Shown one piece after another: positions 47,642-56,630 of a DNA stretch of 64,000 nucleotides (positions are counted from its first letter, which is position 1; every line of letters starts with the position of its first letter). Source of the stretch: Alloscardovia criceti DSM 17774 (GTDB taxonomy: Bacteria; Actinomycetota; Actinomycetes; Actinomycetales; Bifidobacteriaceae); the NCBI RefSeq assembly GCF_000376885.1, contig NZ_AQXR01000010.1, forward strand, positions 186,001 through 250,000. Direction: 5' to 3'. The notes under the pieces were generated by a model. That model searched no databases, was not told the origin of the DNA, and worked only from the letters and a program-made list of their open reading frames with translations. Both the position numbers and the translations under genes were made by a program.

Positions 47642-48857
47642 GCTTCTCCTTCGCTGCCGTGGCAGGATGATCCGCTGTCACAGTGTGATCGTCTTGTTGC
47701 AGATTTGCCTGGTCATTGTGGCGGTCTTGAGCCAAAGACTGAGCGCGTTCCTGCTTTTCTTGACGTATTTGCACAAAACGCGTGCGATAGTACGGGAAAA
47801 GCGTAATTACGGTTAAAATCGCCGCGGCGATGAGGAATCCTGAAAACACGTATCGCATTCTAAAGAACAGCAATAACACGGACGAGAAGGAGATCAGCGC
47901 CGCCCACGCCCATAAAATTGCGACAGCCGTGCGCACAGAATGACCGATTCTGAGCATGCGGTGATGCAAATGCATACGATCCGGATGCATAGGTGACAAA
48001 CCTTTGCTGACTCTACGCACGATGGCTAAAATCATATCCAGTACTGGCAAAAAGAGCACTAAAATCGGCAGCAAAATCGGGATAAATGCCGGCAAATACA
48101 CATTCACATGATGTGCATTGGGATCTAAACGCCCGGTCATGACGATGGATGCGCAGGTGACCATATAGCCCAACAGCATGGAGCCCGAGTCTCCCATAAA
48201 AATGCTGGCCGGATGCCAATTATGAAGCAAGAAGCCCACGCATACGCCCACGATGACCACATCGATGATGATAGCCACGGAGGCAAAATTCGCCGTCGAT
48301 CGCGCCAACATATATGAGTACACGGCAAAGGCAATGCCGCCGATGGCTACGATGCCCGAGGCCAAACCGTCCAATCCATCCACGAAATTCACGGCATTGA
48401 TGGACGCCACCAGCAAAAATGCCGAAATCGCAATCGACCAGCTCGTGGATACGGAGAACAGATTCCCCAACGGCAACGACACAATTTGCACGCCGCCCCA
48501 CGATACGAGGAGCGAGATAATGAGCTGACCGGACATTTTCAACATCCAGTCCAAATCCCACAAATCATCGGCTACGCCGACTAAACAAATGAGAATGGCA
48601 CCGCCCAGCACGACCCATAATTGCTGGGATTCGATAAACAGATTGTCCACCCACGGCGTTCTACTCGCAAAAATAAAAGATACGAGGATACCCGCCAGCA
48701 TCGCCACACCGCCGATGCGCGGGGTAGGCACGGTATGCACGTCACGTGCGCGTACTTCACCCACCGCACCAATTCGAAAAGCGAGTTGGCGAATAACAGG
48801 AGTCATCAACCAGGTGACCACTCCTGCTATCGCAGCGATAAAAATATACACTCTCAT
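47631..48857 (-). CDS. Undecaprenyl-phosphate sugar-1-phosphate transferase (WecA/TagO/Rfe type)
   Basis: Loads a GlcNAc-1-phosphate type sugar onto undecaprenyl phosphate for wall or surface polysaccharide. 408 residues with about 11 helices. Signature loops are AVNFVDGLDGLASGIVAI (DDxxD-like metal site together with VGVADDLWDLDW), SIFMGDSGSMLLGYM and the HIHH-like MHPDRMHLHHRM. A charged cytoplasmic C-terminus of about 50 residues is present. It follows the TsaC-type gene by 7 bases, in one transcript. Confidence 0.92.
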   Translation of the reverse strand: MRVYIFIAAIAGVVTWLMTPVIRQLAFRIGAVGEVRARDVHTVPTPRIGGVAMLAGILVSFIFASRTPWVDNLFIESQQLWVVLGGAILICLVGVADDLWDLDWMLKMSGQLIISLLVSWGGVQIVSLPLGNLFSVSTSWSIAISAFLLVASINAVNFVDGLDGLASGIVAIGGIAFAVYSYMLARSTANFASVAIIIDVVIVGVCVGFLLHNWHPASIFMGDSGSMLLGYMVTCASIVMTGRLDPNAHHVNVYLPAFIPILLPILVLFLPVLDMILAIVRRVSKGLSPMHPDRMHLHHRMLRIGHSVRTAVAILWAWAALISFSSVLLLFFRMRYVFSGFLIAAAILTVITLFPYYRTRFVQIRQEKQERAQSLAQDRHNDQANLQQDDHTVTADHPATAAKEKHEH

Positions 48858-48864
48858 ATTGTCT

Positions 48865-49515
48865 CTATGCTAACACAGCGAAAATTTGCTCTGCCGGTAT
48901 GACGCCCTCGCGTAAGATAGCGGGCACCCCCTTGGCAAAATCCCACGCCACTACGGTGCTCGCCACCGGTCCGGGAGTGGGGCCGCCATCCAAATACAAG
49001 GCTACGGAATCTCCCAGCTGCGCGTAGGCATCCTGTGCCGTGGACACCGAGCTGTGTCCGCTGAGGTTCGCACTGGATGCGGCCAAAGCGCCCGTGCGGG
49101 CCAAAATCCGCAAACTGACGTCATTATCGGGCAAACGCACGGCTTGAGTAAGGCTGCCATCTACTTCGTGACGCACGGTTTGAAGGGGGCGTTGAGCCAC
49201 CTGAGCATCCACGTGTGCAATAATGCTTAAAGCGCCAGGCATAAAGGCTTTTTCTACCGGCTTGAGCGGTTCCGGGATGCGCACACCAAATTCCTGAGTA
49301 TCTGCCATATGAGAGGCCAGAATTTGTACGGTTTTTTCTTGAGGACGGTGCTTGACCGCGAAAATTTCTTTCACGGCCTGCGCATGCGTAGGATCGGCGA
49401 CAATTCCGTACACAGTATCCGTGGGGATGACCACGACTTGACCCGCTTGTATCAACTCCACCGCTAGCTCGAGGCTTTCGTCGTTTACGGGCTGGATACC
49501 ATACTTCTGTGTCAT
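48865..49515 (-). CDS. L-threonylcarbamoyladenylate synthase (TsaC/Sua5 family)
   Basis: First enzyme of t6A tRNA modification: joins threonine, bicarbonate and ATP. 216 residues of the YrdC domain. VVIPTDTVYGIVADPTH is the start of the nucleotide pocket, followed by FAVKHRPQEKTVQIL and GALAASSANLSGHSS, all conserved. It ends soon after the core and lacks the Sua5 C-terminal domain. AAGG precedes the ATG. Confidence 0.94.
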   Translation of the reverse strand: MTQKYGIQPVNDESLELAVELIQAGQVVVIPTDTVYGIVADPTHAQAVKEIFAVKHRPQEKTVQILASHMADTQEFGVRIPEPLKPVEKAFMPGALSIIAHVDAQVAQRPLQTVRHEVDGSLTQAVRLPDNDVSLRILARTGALAASSANLSGHSSVSTAQDAYAQLGDSVALYLDGGPTPGPVASTVVAWDFAKGVPAILREGVIPAEQIFAVLA

Positions 49516-49606
49516 TTTTGCCTTATTTCTTTGAGGTTGAGGCGTGCGTGGCCCCGTGTTTTTCCACGTTCAAGCATGCCACGATAGAGGTATATTCAGC
49601 GATAAT

Positions 49607-50401
49607 TTATAGCCCATATGTCATAACAAGCAGGCGAATGCCCGCGCAGGCCCACAAAAGCACGGGGTAACTCCACCACAGCAGCCATTGATTAAAGAGT
49701 GGGTTTCCCCATAGTCCCTGCGCCTTTTTCTGGCGCACGCGTGAAGGTTTTGCGCCGCGTTGAATGAGCCATACACCCAAAACAGGTGTAACACCGCTTA
49801 TCAGTGCCGCTAAGATGACAAGCAATTGCCTATAAACGGTAATTTTCTTCCATCTCCAGACAAAATGTGGCGGAATCACTGTCCATGCGAAGCTCATAAC
49901 GACAAGCCCCACGGGCGTTCTCAACGCTACTGCCCACACTACGGCTGCTGTAAACACGAGAATTTGCAAGCCATAACGAGAGGGCGGATCTACTCTGTTT
50001 AACCCATGCCACACGCTAAAGCCGATGAGAGAAATCACTAACGCCCACACCGGGTTTTGTGAGGAAAGATTCCACCATTGCCCTGTGCTCGCATAGTCAA
50101 ATGGTGCTTCACAGAGGGCGGCAAGCACAGTAAGCGCCACGATGTATTGCAGGAGCAACACTTGGAAATGCTCGCCCACCTGCTCTATCCTGCGCACGCG
50201 AATACTGACAAACCATGCCACCAGTGGTACGGCGGTATAGGACAAAATGTTTAACCCCAGTGACACAGACCAGCGGATGTCATACTCCCGGAAATCTGTA
50301 CTATTCGGATCGGGGGCAACCATGGCAGCAACCAGCGAAAGTACGGCACACACAAGAATCCACACTACGAGACTACGGCGCGCAAGTCCTTTTCTTCTCA
50401 T
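49607..50401 (-). CDS. TraX-like integral membrane protein
   Basis: 264 residues with about seven membrane helices. LTVLAALCEAPFDYASTGQW resembles the SEIPFDLAFFG segment of the TraX family (membrane acyltransferase-like proteins named after F-pilin acetylase). The rest is weakly conserved hydrophobic sequence, with a basic stretch near residue 215 (GAKPSRVRQKKAQG). It lies upstream of the TsaC gene on the same strand, at the boundary with the accessory block. Function is unknown; plasmid conjugation is not implied. Confidence 0.55.
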   Translation of the reverse strand: MRRKGLARRSLVVWILVCAVLSLVAAMVAPDPNSTDFREYDIRWSVSLGLNILSYTAVPLVAWFVSIRVRRIEQVGEHFQVLLLQYIVALTVLAALCEAPFDYASTGQWWNLSSQNPVWALVISLIGFSVWHGLNRVDPPSRYGLQILVFTAAVVWAVALRTPVGLVVMSFAWTVIPPHFVWRWKKITVYRQLLVILAALISGVTPVLGVWLIQRGAKPSRVRQKKAQGLWGNPLFNQWLLWWSYPVLLWACAGIRLLVMTYGL

Positions 50402-50544
50402 AGCTCCAGAATACTGGGTTTATGGCGGCTTAGAAACATGAATGGCTCCACTCATTCTTAAAATGAAGAAAAATCGAATACGCTGGTTCTCACGATTCCC
50501 TTAGGATTCAAGGATTTCACCATTGCACATTCGTGCTCACTTTC

Positions 50545-51543
50545 CTATCGACGAGCAGTTGTCGATCTCAGGACAATGCGTGTAGGCATAACTTCATGGA
50601 CGTGTTTCGTCTTATCATCGAGCAGTTGAAGCGCAATCTCTATCGCACGTATACCCAATGCGCGTGGATCTTGGTGGACGGTGGACAAATCAATTGCGGA
50701 AGCGATGCGATCATCATCAAAGCCCAGCACAGAGAACTCCTCAGGCACACGAAGATTCACACTTCTTAATCCTCGCACGATGCGCACCGCCAAATCATCA
50801 TCCTCCACACACAATGCAGTGGGCACAGAGCTGAGCAACTGAATTCTCTCTACCGTAGCTGAAACATCGTTATCGCTATGCAGTACCGGACACCGGTTGA
50901 TATCCAAACCGTTATCTTTTATCGCTTGAATAAAACCGTTTTCTCGTACAGCTGTCGTATTGGTAAAACGCGATCCTGAGGTACGTCCCACATACGCAAT
51001 CTCTGTATGTCCAAGCTCCATAAGTTTTTTTACTGCAGCCTGCATTGCTGACATGTCATCAATTCCGACAGATGAGTCGAATTCTGTGCCATCTGGTGTA
51101 TCTACCCCTATGCAAGGCATGCCCAAATGCGTTAATTCTTGAGTTTGTTCATCCGCAAGTTTGAAAGAAAGAACGATAATCGCATCTACATTTCCTCTTA
51201 TGGGAAGCATCGAAAAGAAGTTCTGTAAATCATTTTCACTGCGCATGATAAAAGGGACAACCTCAAAATCATGCTTATCGGCTGATTTAAAGAGACCTTC
51301 TAAAACAGTTGCATTAAACCATGAATTGATACGAAAAGGTAAAAGAACCCCGATTCGCATCGTCCGGCCGGACGCTAGAGATGCTGCCGATTTAGATACA
51401 CTAAATCGCAAATTTTTGGCCGCTTTGTATACTTTTTCTCGAGTATCAACGGCTACCGGTCCTGTGTCATTCAGTACTCTCGATACAGTTGCCTCAGAAA
51501 CACCAGCCTCGACGGCAACGTCACGCATTGTTGCTCGTTTCAC
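50545..51543 (-). CDS. LacI-family regulator of the isomaltoside locus
   Basis: 332 residues. The helix-turn-helix and hinge read TMRDVAVEAGVSEATVSRVL, then a sensor domain ending near SVLGFDDDRIASAIDLSTVH. Last gene of the block: binding protein, GH13 enzyme, MFS transporter, regulator. The two perfect TGTAAGCGCTTACA palindromes at 54995 and 56506 are its most likely targets; neither lies in front of this gene, so autoregulation would only be through read-through from upstream. Confidence 0.9.
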   Translation of the reverse strand: MKRATMRDVAVEAGVSEATVSRVLNDTGPVAVDTREKVYKAAKNLRFSVSKSAASLASGRTMRIGVLLPFRINSWFNATVLEGLFKSADKHDFEVVPFIMRSENDLQNFFSMLPIRGNVDAIIVLSFKLADEQTQELTHLGMPCIGVDTPDGTEFDSSVGIDDMSAMQAAVKKLMELGHTEIAYVGRTSGSRFTNTTAVRENGFIQAIKDNGLDINRCPVLHSDNDVSATVERIQLLSSVPTALCVEDDDLAVRIVRGLRSVNLRVPEEFSVLGFDDDRIASAIDLSTVHQDPRALGIRAIEIALQLLDDKTKHVHEVMPTRIVLRSTTARR

Positions 51544-51660
51544 AATCTCTCCGTTTCTTCCGCTCTGAGCAGTTTCACATATTCACAGATAAACAAACGC
51601 ATATGCGAGTCTAATTTATTCTCAGCATAGTAGCTCATAATATTTAACAATTATAAATGT

Positions 51661-51729
51661 CCTGATACGAATCAGGCCGCTTCATCGTTATGCATTGTGT
51701 TTTACGCACGCACGATAAAACGGCCTGAT
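51661..51729 (-). promoter_or_regulatory. Overlapping alternative hairpins between MFS and LacI genes
   Basis: ATCAGGCCG (51671-51679) pairs with CGGCCTGAT (51721-51729), with ATCGT/ACGAT (51684 and 51712) extending the stem. CCTGAT (51661-51666) can instead pair with ATCAGG (51671-51676), which uses the same arm. The two folds exclude each other. It follows the MFS stop by 36 bases: a terminator, possibly with an attenuator-like switch before the LacI gene. Confidence 0.5.
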
Positions 51730-51765
51730 ATCAACAACATCTCTGCTCATTTCAGCAGGAACAAC

Positions 51766-53109
51766 TTATTTCCCTTCATGAACGAAGTAAACTGAAACAG
51801 CAGAAATTGCCATGAATACGGCACCTAATATCATCATGGATGAAGTATTGCCTCCAAATGCTGGCACAAGGAATAATCCGGCTATAGAACCAACAATTTG
51901 CGGCAAGCACACAAATATATTAAAGGCACCCATGTAAGCACCTACGTTTTCCTTCAAAGCCGTAGCCAGCATATTGAATGGAAGCGTGTTAATGCAGAAA
52001 TTTCCAAAACCATAGAGCACAAATGCCGCTAAAGCAATCCACTTATTCCCTGTTGTAGCTACAAGAACAATAGCTACAACATCAGCAGCTAGACCGAATG
52101 CGTACCAATGATGACGATGTTTTTCTGAAGACTTAGAATATGCCCAGCCAAACGCGAGAGCAGCCAATGAAAGCACTGCTGTCATAACGCCATACCAGTT
52201 ACCCGCTGCTTGGTATCCTTCGGAAGATGGATCAGGAGAATTCCAAATGTTCACGGCCATGGTATTTGTGGCATATGTCCATGTATACATAATCCCAATC
52301 CACGAGAAGAATTGGACTACAGACAGCTCCCAGAATGAACGAGGGGCATTTTTAAAGAGTTCTACCCAATTCGTCTTTTTCTGGGCATTCTTTCGTATAT
52401 CAACACCATGGTATTTGGCGTAAGTTTCCGGATCATACTCCTTGGTTTTAAATCCTGAGAATAAGGAAGAGACTACAAGGACAATTGCAGCAATAATGAA
52501 TGACCATACGACAGATGGTGGCACTACACCTTTTTCTGCGGTGTTTGGAACGCCTAACCACGTAAGGATATAAGGGAGCAACGAAGCCAGAATTCCTCCA
52601 ATATATGCAAAGATTTCGGACCAAGCAAAGGCAAAATTCCTCTGTTTATCATTGACCATATCGCCAATAATCATGCGAAATGGTGCCATCGAAATATTTG
52701 AAAAACAGTCCATCAAAGCGATAGCAATGATCATGTAAACGAGCGCAAATAACGATCCATAGCCAAAGCCAAACGACCCCGAGAATGGCAACAATACAAG
52801 CACCAGTGCAGCTATAGGACCTCCAATTATGAGGTATGGCATACGCCTTCCCCACTTATTCCACGTGGCGTCAGACCATTTTCCAATTAATGGTTGAACA
52901 ATCATACCGAGCAACGGAGGCACGATAAAGAACCAACCGAGCTGGTTCGGATCAGCGCCAATAGTCTGAGCAATTCGGCTCATATTCGCGCCCTGCAAGG
53001 AGAATGCCATATTAACTCCAAGGAATCCTAGAGTCATAATGTATATCACCTTTTTTTGCAGGGTAGGCAGCAACTCGCCGCCCTTATCTTGTACCTGATT
53101 TTCTTCCAT
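51766..53109 (-). CDS. MFS sugar transporter (GPH/SLC45-like)
   Basis: 447 residues with twelve membrane helices. GQ-type conserved sites include GKWSDATWNKWGRRMPYLI in the loop between helices 2 and 3, a mark of the sucrose/maltose-type GPH and SLC45 relatives. The central loop (about 215-250) is charged. Preceded by AAAGG. It lies between the GH13 enzyme and the LacI regulator on the same strand, so it likely imports an alpha-glucoside such as isomaltose, sucrose or isomaltulose for that enzyme. Confidence 0.9.
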   Translation of the reverse strand: MEENQVQDKGGELLPTLQKKVIYIMTLGFLGVNMAFSLQGANMSRIAQTIGADPNQLGWFFIVPPLLGMIVQPLIGKWSDATWNKWGRRMPYLIIGGPIAALVLVLLPFSGSFGFGYGSLFALVYMIIAIALMDCFSNISMAPFRMIIGDMVNDKQRNFAFAWSEIFAYIGGILASLLPYILTWLGVPNTAEKGVVPPSVVWSFIIAAIVLVVSSLFSGFKTKEYDPETYAKYHGVDIRKNAQKKTNWVELFKNAPRSFWELSVVQFFSWIGIMYTWTYATNTMAVNIWNSPDPSSEGYQAAGNWYGVMTAVLSLAALAFGWAYSKSSEKHRHHWYAFGLAADVVAIVLVATTGNKWIALAAFVLYGFGNFCINTLPFNMLATALKENVGAYMGAFNIFVCLPQIVGSIAGLFLVPAFGGNTSSMMILGAVFMAISAVSVYFVHEGK

Positions 53110-53238
53110 GGTAGTGAACCTTTCTATCCTTTTTTCTCATACTCTTTCTTCTTCTTTGAAGGGGAAACCCACAAATTTTTTGGAGCAGAGAACAAAAAAT
53201 GTCTGTTAATATCTCCGCAAATCGAGAATGTTTATTCC

Positions 53239-54960
53239 CTAGGATTGCTTTGAAAATTTGTAAACTTTAGCCTCGTAAGGTTGCAAGCTTCCGCGCTGAC
53301 CTTCGTCATAATTACCAATGAGAATCTGCGCATCCTCGGGAACGTTCATCCTCAGTTCATAATTGTGCGAGACAGTGTTTGCGGCCCAATTGGCGAGCAC
53401 AAGTAGCACCTCATCCTCAAAAGTCCTGGTATATGCAAAAATGTTGGAATCCTCAGTGTTCCCCTCAACCAACTCATATTTTCCATGCGTAATAATTGGC
53501 TCGTTATGACGCAACGCAATGAGTTTTTGGTAATAAAAGAAAATAGAATGTGAATCTGCTAAAGATTCCTCAACATTGATGTGGTCAAATGCGGGATTGA
53601 CTTTTAGCCATGGCGTTCCCGTAGTAAAACCACTTTGTTTTTCAGAATTCCATTGCATAGGCGTGCGCGCATTATCCCGGGAATGCAAGGAAATATATCG
53701 CATCATCGTAGTCTTATCTATTATTTTTTGATTTTCCACGAATTGACGATACGGATTGATGGAATCAAGATCATTGTAATCATGAATATCGGTGAAATAT
53801 GCATTGGTCATACCAATTTCTTCGCCCTGATATATGTACGGAGTACCTTGCATCATATGCAGTACAGTGGCAAGCATTTTTGCGCTGGCCTTACGATATT
53901 CTTCACTCGTATCGTTGCCAAATCGCGAGACTACACGGGGCTGATCATGGTTGTTCCAATACAAAGAATTCCATGCCTTACCCTCTAATCCATACTGCCA
54001 TTTCGTAAGATTTGCTCGTATATCTTCAAGCTTTGCCTTACCGTCATACCATCGGCCGAACGTTGGGTCTGGATTAGAATCTAGTCCCATGTGTTCGAAT
54101 TGGAAAACCATATTCAGTTCTGAGTTATCCAAATTTGCGTACTGTTCTGCCTCTTGTGTTGTGACGCCTGGGGTCTCCCCAACAGTAATCATGCGATGCT
54201 TACTCATCACATTCTCATTCATTTCACGGAGGAATTCATGAATTCTTGGACCATTTGCAACGAATTTTTCTGGGTTTGCATATTCATCATGGTCACGAAT
54301 TTCACCATCAGGCAACTCGTGTGGCTTTGAAATATATGAAATCACATCCATACGGAAACCATCTACACCCCTTTGAGCCCACCAATTCATCATGGCATAA
54401 ACATTCTGACGAACCCTGGGGTTTTCCCAGTTGAGATCTGGCTGCTCTTTCGCAAAGAGGTGGAGATAATATTGTTTGGAATCCTCATCGTATTCCCACG
54501 CCTGGGTAGCAAAAAACGATCCCCAATTATTTGGAGGAACAGGGTTTCCCTTGTCATCAAAGCGAGCATCGCGCCAAATATAATAGTCACGATAAGAACC
54601 CTCTTTGTCTGAACATGACTTTTTAAACCATTCATGCTGATCTGAGGTATGATTCACGACTAGATCCATCATGATATGAATGCCAAGGTCATGGGCTTTG
54701 CTAACCAACTCATCAAAGTCCTCTAAAGTTCCAAAATCTGGATTAATCGATTGATAATCCGAAATATCATAACCGTTATCGACTTGTGGTGATTCATATA
54801 TAGGCGATAGCCAAATCACATCAATGCCCAATGTATTGAGGTACTCAAGCCGGTTGATTATTCCTCGAAGGTCACCGATGCCGTCGCCATTCGAATCCTG
54901 GAACGATTTTGGATATATTTGGTAAACAACCGCATTATTCCACCAATGATTATTTTGCAT
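53239..54960 (-). CDS. Oligo-1,6-glucosidase / isomaltase-like GH13
   Basis: 573 residues from the ATG at 54960, which has AAAGGA upstream (a start at 54990 is less likely). The nucleophile is Asp205 in FRMDVISYI, the acid/base Glu262 in ITVGETPGV, and Asp339 in YWNNHDQPRV. The residue after the nucleophile is Val, which in this family goes with cleavage of alpha-1,6 bonds (Thr with alpha-1,4). RTPMQWNSEKQSGFTTG and WYDGKAKLEDIRANL are typical of subfamily GH13_31. No signal peptide, so it acts on imported oligosaccharides. Confidence 0.95.
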   Translation of the reverse strand: MQNNHWWNNAVVYQIYPKSFQDSNGDGIGDLRGIINRLEYLNTLGIDVIWLSPIYESPQVDNGYDISDYQSINPDFGTLEDFDELVSKAHDLGIHIMMDLVVNHTSDQHEWFKKSCSDKEGSYRDYYIWRDARFDDKGNPVPPNNWGSFFATQAWEYDEDSKQYYLHLFAKEQPDLNWENPRVRQNVYAMMNWWAQRGVDGFRMDVISYISKPHELPDGEIRDHDEYANPEKFVANGPRIHEFLREMNENVMSKHRMITVGETPGVTTQEAEQYANLDNSELNMVFQFEHMGLDSNPDPTFGRWYDGKAKLEDIRANLTKWQYGLEGKAWNSLYWNNHDQPRVVSRFGNDTSEEYRKASAKMLATVLHMMQGTPYIYQGEEIGMTNAYFTDIHDYNDLDSINPYRQFVENQKIIDKTTMMRYISLHSRDNARTPMQWNSEKQSGFTTGTPWLKVNPAFDHINVEESLADSHSIFFYYQKLIALRHNEPIITHGKYELVEGNTEDSNIFAYTRTFEDEVLLVLANWAANTVSHNYELRMNVPEDAQILIGNYDEGQRGSLQPYEAKVYKFSKQS

Positions 54961-54979
54961 TATTGTCCTTTCATTCGTA

Positions 54980-55012
54980 AATGTAAGCACTGGTAATGTA
55001 AGCGCTTACATT
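54980..55012. promoter_or_regulatory. Operator of the GH13 gene
   Basis: AATGTAAGC directly followed by GCTTACATT (54995-55012) is a perfect 18-bp palindrome, with the core TGTAAGCGCTTACA also matching cre-type sites. A second half-site AATGTAAGC stands at 54980-54988, 15 bases away in the same orientation. It sits between the ribosome-binding site of the enzyme gene and the stop of the binding-protein gene. Confidence 0.85.
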
Positions 55013-55048
55013 CATGGCATATAAATATGCTTTTGATTAATGACTTCC

Positions 55049-56443
55049 CTATTCAAAAGTTCCGTCCGCAGGCACAACACCCGTCTCCGCCTTGTAATTG
55101 TCCCACTCTTCTGTCCAATTTTTCGTGATAACCGTTTGGACCCGTGCCCATGTATCTGTACCTTGAACATACTCAATCAGCGCCGAAACAAGGTCATCAT
55201 GCCACTGAGTCCCTGGAACAGTAGGAGAATATGGACTTTTCTTCCCCTGCACTTCGTAGCTTTGAGCCGCTAATATGAGAGGATTCTTCGGCTGATACTC
55301 CTGCGTAAAAGTAGTAAAAGGCGCTGCCAAACCCATGTCTTGTGAAATGGCTTCCCGACCTTCATCCGAGGTCAGAATCCATTTAATAAAGTCAAGACTT
55401 GCTTGTTGATCTTTCTCCGAAGCGTTCTTATTTATCGCCCAATTTGCATCATATATAGAGAAAGGACCATAGTCTTCTTCGCCTGGAATCCCCATATAAT
55501 AAGGCAGAAGTCCCAAATCATCATCAGAAACCGAATTCCCTTGTATATCCGTATAACTCCACGTTCCATTGGTATAAAATGCAACTTCCCCTCGAGCAAA
55601 TTGAGTGGTGGAATCGTCATACGACACCGAACTCAACATCGTTTTTTGTTGAGTTGGAGAATACTTTACCTGTAAATCAAATAAATTCTTATACTCGTCT
55701 AGATATGTGCCTTTTAACTGAGTACTAAAATGAACGTTCCGATCTTTGAATTCGTAAAACATCGGCACACGAATCATATGCCCAGCAAACCGATAATCAT
55801 TGGACGCATCAAGCCCTGGAGAAGCCCAAACACCTGACAAACCGAGTTCTTGAGCATGTTCACTCATGGATTGAGTAACCTTCACCAGCGTCTGATAACT
55901 GTTTAACTCTTCGAGGCTATGTATAACAGCATAATCATGATTCATGTACTCACGTAGTATTTTTTTATTATAAATAATTCCGTACCATTCACCCGCGTAT
56001 GGCAAGGTATATGCATTCCCATCCTGCATATAAGCATTTTCCTTACCCTCTTGCGTGAGAAGCTGATAGATTTCAGTATCCTGAAGAGGACGCATGTACT
56101 TCATAAAACGTACAAATTGATCATAGCCAGCAATATTAAACATCGTAGGTGCGCTACTCTTGGCTAGTTCAGCAACAAGAGATTGATTATTCGTGCCAGA
56201 AGCAGCCGTACGGACAACGACCTCTACTCCTGTCAACTCTGTGTATGTGCGAGCAAGTTCCTCGAGCTGGTCAACGATTTCCGCTTTTGAATTGAGAAAG
56301 TATACTCTGCCTTTGTCAGAACTAACACCAGAAGGAGTTGCACCGCAACCAACCATCAGCCCGATGCTGACGAGCATAATGAGCATGACAGTAAGCAAAC
56401 GCATCGGAACACTGAAAATTATGTTTCTACGTGCACTGCGCAT
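55049..56443 (-). CDS. Carbohydrate-binding lipoprotein without linked permeases
   Basis: SBP family 1 protein, 464 residues from the ATG at 56443; TTG at 56455 and ATG at 56404 are alternatives. The lipobox is GLMVGC. Domain features include VYFLNSKAEIVDQLEELART, TMFNIAGYDQF, LPYAGEWYGIIYNKKIL and AFYTNGTWSY, as in ABC oligosaccharide-binding proteins. No permease or ATPase gene lies near it; its neighbours are an MFS transporter and a GH13 enzyme. It must use an ABC complex encoded elsewhere, or the permeases were lost. Confidence 0.88.
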   Translation of the reverse strand: MRSARRNIIFSVPMRLLTVMLIMLVSIGLMVGCGATPSGVSSDKGRVYFLNSKAEIVDQLEELARTYTELTGVEVVVRTAASGTNNQSLVAELAKSSAPTMFNIAGYDQFVRFMKYMRPLQDTEIYQLLTQEGKENAYMQDGNAYTLPYAGEWYGIIYNKKILREYMNHDYAVIHSLEELNSYQTLVKVTQSMSEHAQELGLSGVWASPGLDASNDYRFAGHMIRVPMFYEFKDRNVHFSTQLKGTYLDEYKNLFDLQVKYSPTQQKTMLSSVSYDDSTTQFARGEVAFYTNGTWSYTDIQGNSVSDDDLGLLPYYMGIPGEEDYGPFSIYDANWAINKNASEKDQQASLDFIKWILTSDEGREAISQDMGLAAPFTTFTQEYQPKNPLILAAQSYEVQGKKSPYSPTVPGTQWHDDLVSALIEYVQGTDTWARVQTVITKNWTEEWDNYKAETGVVPADGTFE

Positions 56444-56501
56444 AATCAACCACAACTCTTTCTTCCATCAAATTTCACTATCTTCTTTGAGTAGCTCTAT
56501 T

Positions 56502-56530
56502 AGTATATGTAAGCGCTTACATAATTGCAA
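56502..56530 (-). promoter_or_regulatory. Promoter with operator in the spacer
   Basis: On the minus strand TTGCAA (56525-56530), 17 bases, TATACT (56502-56507). The spacer is almost entirely the perfect palindrome TATGTAAGC/GCTTACATA (56506-56523). A bound repressor would block RNA polymerase directly. It drives the binding-protein gene and probably the whole block. Confidence 0.85.
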
Positions 56531-56574
56531 GAGACAGCGTGGCGCAATATTACATCATTAACTTACATAGAAAA

Positions 56575-56605
56575 ATGCTTCTAGAAATGGTAAATCTAGA
56601 AGCAT
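56575..56605 (-). terminator. Terminator of the methionine operon
   Basis: ATGCTTCTAGA and TCTAGAAGCAT form a perfect 11-bp stem with a 9-base loop; TTTTT follows on the minus strand. It lies 25 bases after the M20 gene stop. Confidence 0.9.
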
Positions 56606-56630
56606 TTGTGAAAGCAGGCGTACGCTGCCC

